Below, piece by piece: positions 5,601 through 6,454 of a DNA stretch of 6,454 bases. Below the pieces are notes generated by a model, which saw nothing but the letters and a program-made list of their open reading frames with translations, was not told the origin of the DNA and did no database searches. The DNA comes from an uncultured Clostridia bacterium (GTDB lineage Bacteria; Bacillota; Clostridia; RUG12999). The stretch is taken from positions 1 through 6,454 of the forward strand of contig CATIYX010000073.1 in assembly GCA_949739095.1 (NCBI GenBank), written 5' to 3'. Positions within the stretch are counted from its first letter, which is position 1, and each line of letters opens with the position of its first letter. Made by a program: the position numbers and the translations under genes.

Positions 5601-6454
5601 CCGCCTTCGCCGGCTGTGGCAGTCAGCGCATATGTCGGCGTGGTGTCACTCACTGTTATAGTGAGTGTCGGGTCGGTGCCACCGTCCATGTCAAAGGTCA
5701 ACGTATTTGCTCCTGCCGGCAGCGTATCCAGATAAGACGTTGCAATAGTGTATTTATTACCGTCTACCGTATAGTCTGTTCCTACTGTCAATGCTGTGTT
5801 ACCATTTTTCAGTGCACTGAATGTATAGTCACCCGTAATCAATGTTACGTCAAGTGCACTACGGCTTGCATCATTTGCGTCATATGTTGCCGTAGCCGGC
5901 TTGATAGATGCGTCTGTCTTTGCCGCAAATGCCGCCGCCAGCGTCACTTCGTTCGCCGGCATAGTGAAAGTCGCGGGATTTGCCGCCGTATCGGTCAGGG
6001 TAATGCCGCTCGCCGTCCAGCCTGTAAATTTATAGCCACTGTCCGGGGTTGCGGTCACCGTCACTTCCGTGCTTTCTTCAAAAGCAGTTCCAGCGGGTGA
6101 GACATTCACTGCGCCGCCTGTGCCCGCCGTTGTATTCAATGTATACTTCGGTGCAACTGCCTGCTCTTCAAATGCCGCCGTCAACCTCACATCTGTGCTT
6201 CCCACCGTAATTTCCAGCGGATTTGCCGTCTTTTGTTCCTCTGTCAGTGTCATACCTTCCGCTGTCCAGCCTGTAAAGGCATAGCCCTCTTTGGCTTCCG
6301 CTGTTGCAGTTGCCGTTCCACCTGTTTTCAGGTAGTTCTCTGTCTTATTCGCGCCGCCTGTGACAGACACAGTTCCTGCACTTTCATCCGAACTTGCACC
6401 CGATACTTTATAGGCTGTGGCATTTGGTATCATCGCCGCGCGGTTTAAGTTTCC
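2699..6454 (-). CDS. Large modular surface protein with InlB-type, CBM-X2-like and LamG-like domains (N-terminus missing)
   Basis: The reading frame is open from the right edge (codons for GNLNRAA precede the first Met at 6433), with no ribosome binding site or signal peptide at that Met, so the gene is partial; 1251 residues are visible. Numbered from that Met: InlB/Flg_new-type repeats R1 7-90, R2 97-172, R3 267-342, R4 666-743, R5 844-922, each with a GY.F..W core and ending LTA.F; CBM-X2-like Ig domains 174-263, 346-442, 745-836, with GTDYT and TSYLD motifs; LamG/concanavalin-like domains 443-647 and 929-1128, both beginning IEQNT and ending GTPDRTRL; C-terminal beta domain 1142-1244 with the SVRYFIW motif common in clostridial surface proteins. 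No SLH, LPXTG or membrane anchor is visible at the C-terminus. Known members of these families bind glycans or act as stalks, so adhesion or polysaccharide binding is likely; any enzyme domain would be upstream. The SLH gene follows after 97 bp. Confidence 0.9.
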   Translation of the reverse strand, partial: GNLNRAAMIPNATAYKVSGASSDESAGTVSVTGGANKTENYLKTGGTATATAEAKEGYAFTGWTAEGMTLTEEQKTANPLEITVGSTDVRLTAAFEEQAVAPKYTLNTTAGTGGAVNVSPAGTAFEESTEVTVTATPDSGYKFTGWTASGITLTDTAANPATFTMPANEVTLAAAFAAKTDASIKPATATYDANDASRSALDVTLITGDYTFSALKNGNTALTVGTDYTVDGNKYTIATSYLDTLPAGANTLTFDMDGGTDPTLTITVSDTTPTYALTATAGEGGTVTVSPEGTTVKQGAEVTVTATPNSGYGFVNWTANGVTLADATANPATFTMPAGNVTLTANFKALRTASLDKTTANYDQNAPNRSDIEVTLDPGNYTFVQIKKTSAEVLVEGTDYTRDGNKFKIKTSYLDTKEAGKTTTLAFIVEYDGKNDSKSARLAINVTKTIEQNTMESWADKTGTPPTEFVSGSANGAYSYSGYSSLQMDAADNGKEKNTSFLLQSGSQPLYIGMTPNGISDAWTLAYDFYGTFDVADFSSITRLQLIFLANTRAFAVETNGSFAINGVAVKDESGATMTYTPNHWYHIELYVPATGNATGILTDTTTGQTGSVSYGPNAAARACGYFQIQTCKNIALYIDNIDLYLGTPDRTRLKTPTLAPGTTPPPVGAHMVTAASADSAQGSAAVTTEGNGFETGASVTVEATPAAGYKFANWKTEGITLTAEQQKQNPLTITMPDADVTLTAAFAAKTGAVVTPAAANYDKYSSHENHKAVDVTLNAGDYTLSALKNGNAALTAGTDYTVNGNTYTIATSYLDALAVGSHTLTFEMDGGVNPTVTLTVANSTPGLQTYTVTAASADSAQGSAAVTTAGAAFEAGTSVTVEATARKGYKFTGWSAEGITLSTEQQTQNPLTITVPSANMTLTATFAVDEMAGTIEQNTFETWNLPSSGKTQAFVNSENGNYNWTATLTKDYAYRGAKENNSLKMENGALNINLTELLSRETGYTVAFDFIGTKEDYAVGDYMVLIQYPTIGRRPFEIGRDGIFEANAVDMKLSYVPNQWFHVDMHIAPTTGAIASATLTVTNTATGETATTTFNLNGDPYTEKQLRINAADVFGPLYIDNLDIYEGTPDRTRLTTTTVIPGVQTGLRPDSDYFVDLEDESAGITIKKNLESADDHALVMSALYDNSTGAPSLMAAKTKEVTLKTGEAVSLSAEEIVHKPAGANYSVRYFIWRLGASGETLEVLAAVDGE
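2702..3010 (-). other. C-terminal beta domain of the large protein
   Basis: This segment encodes residues 1142-1244 of the large protein. It has an ITIKKNLE opening, an ALVMSALYD strand, a VTLKTGEAVSL strand and a final SVRYFIW strand. This order resembles terminal Ig/Fn3-like domains of secreted clostridial proteins (a family I recall, not searched). It ends at the TAA at 2701-2699 with no wall-anchoring signal after it. Confidence 0.55.
3050..3649 (-). other. LamG/concanavalin-like domain 2
   Basis: This encodes residues 929-1128 of the large protein, from IEQNTFETW to LYIDNLDIYEGTPDRTRL. The central Y(V/T)PN(Q/H)WFHVD strand and the terminal LYIDN(L/I)D strand match domain 1 and are typical of jelly-roll lectin-like folds. 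A carbohydrate or protein ligand is probable but unknown. Confidence 0.6.
3847..3892 (-). repeat. 46-bp exact direct repeat, copy in R5
   Basis: Bases 3847-3892 are identical to 4387-4432, exactly 540 bp (180 codons) away, and encode the shared ADSAQGSAAVTT stretch. Identity at silent positions as well suggests recent duplication or gene conversion. Confidence 0.9.
4387..4432 (-). repeat. 46-bp exact direct repeat, copy in R4
   Basis: This is the partner of 3847-3892, in the same orientation and codon phase. The surrounding R4 and R5 sequences diverge outside it, apart from further short matches such as the GTCAGCGGATTCTG tracts at about 3718 and 4258, which have the same 540-bp offset. Confidence 0.9.
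4493..5107 (-). other. LamG/concanavalin-like domain 1
   Basis: This encodes residues 443-647 of the large protein, from IEQNTMESW to LYIDNIDLYLGTPDRTRL. WTLAYDFYG, YTPNHWYHIELYV and the terminal LYIDNID strand fit a jelly-roll fold. It holds the only two cysteines of the visible protein (C617 and C625). A short proline-rich linker, PGTTPPPVG, follows. Confidence 0.6.
5108..5398 (-). other. CBM-X2-like Ig domain 2 (divergent)
   Basis: This encodes residues 346-442 of the large protein. It keeps the ANYDQN, GTDYT and TSYLDT landmarks of the X2 family but differs clearly from X2-1 and X2-3 in the GNYTFVQIKK and IVEYDGKNDS strands. It sits between R3 and LamG-like domain 1, and the second half of the protein has no equivalent at this place. 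Confidence 0.65.
5408..6145 (-). repeat. First R-X2-R block (R2, X2-1, R3)
   Basis: This encodes R2 (97-172), X2-1 (174-263) and R3 (267-342) of the large protein. R2 and R3 share ANPATFTMPA and VSP.GT, and resemble each other more than they resemble R4 and R5. X2-1 has the full set of X2 landmarks (ATYDAN, GTDYTVDG, TSYLDTLPAG). Confidence 0.8.
6164..6415 (-). other. InlB-type repeat R1
   Basis: This encodes residues 7-90 of the large protein. EGYAFTGW and NPLEIT followed by LTAAF place it with the R4/R5 type, although it sits beside R2. It has no X2 domain after it. Its own first strand begins close to the right edge of the window. Confidence 0.7.

Noticed and set aside
6431..6433. ATG at 6433 as the start of the large protein
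   Set aside because: The frame stays open to the edge, no ribosome binding site precedes it, and no signal peptide follows although the domains are extracellular. It is an internal methionine.

Overview
The window holds three protein genes, all on the minus strand, and one 489-bp intergenic region dense in inverted repeats. Strong AGGAGG/GGAG ribosome binding sites, S-layer homology (SLH) domains with TRAE-type motifs, CBM-X2 modules and InlB-type B-repeats all point to a Bacillota (Firmicutes) bacterium with an SLH-anchored cell surface. A gut or anaerobic Clostridia or Negativicutes member is plausible, but this is inference and I cannot name a genus.

Layout, in the direction of transcription (right to left). 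(1) Positions 6454 to 2699 encode the C-terminal 1251 residues of a very large secreted or surface protein whose N-terminus lies outside the window. It consists of five InlB/'bacterial repeat' modules, three CBM-X2-like Ig domains, two LamG/concanavalin-like domains and a C-terminal beta domain. (2) After 97 bp with no clear terminator, positions 2601 to 796 encode a 601-residue secreted protein: signal peptide, Ig-like N-domain, three related helical segments, a Gly/Ser/Thr linker and three C-terminal SLH domains. (3) Positions 307-795 are non-coding and hold a tripartite palindromic element, an AT-rich purine/pyrimidine inverted repeat, a compound stem-loop, a pair of 10-bp direct repeats, and an intrinsic terminator that faces the plus strand. 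(4) Positions 306 to 1 encode the first 102 residues of a PHP/DUF3604-like metal-dependent hydrolase that runs off the left edge.

The two surface genes probably form one transcription unit. The large protein shows no SLH or sortase signal of its own at its C-terminus, while the next gene supplies an SLH anchor, so a pair of binding protein plus wall anchor is a reasonable but untested idea. I see no CRISPR array, tRNA, rRNA, transposase or recognisable defence system. The parts most worth a second look are the block-duplicated architecture of the large protein and the structured intergenic region.
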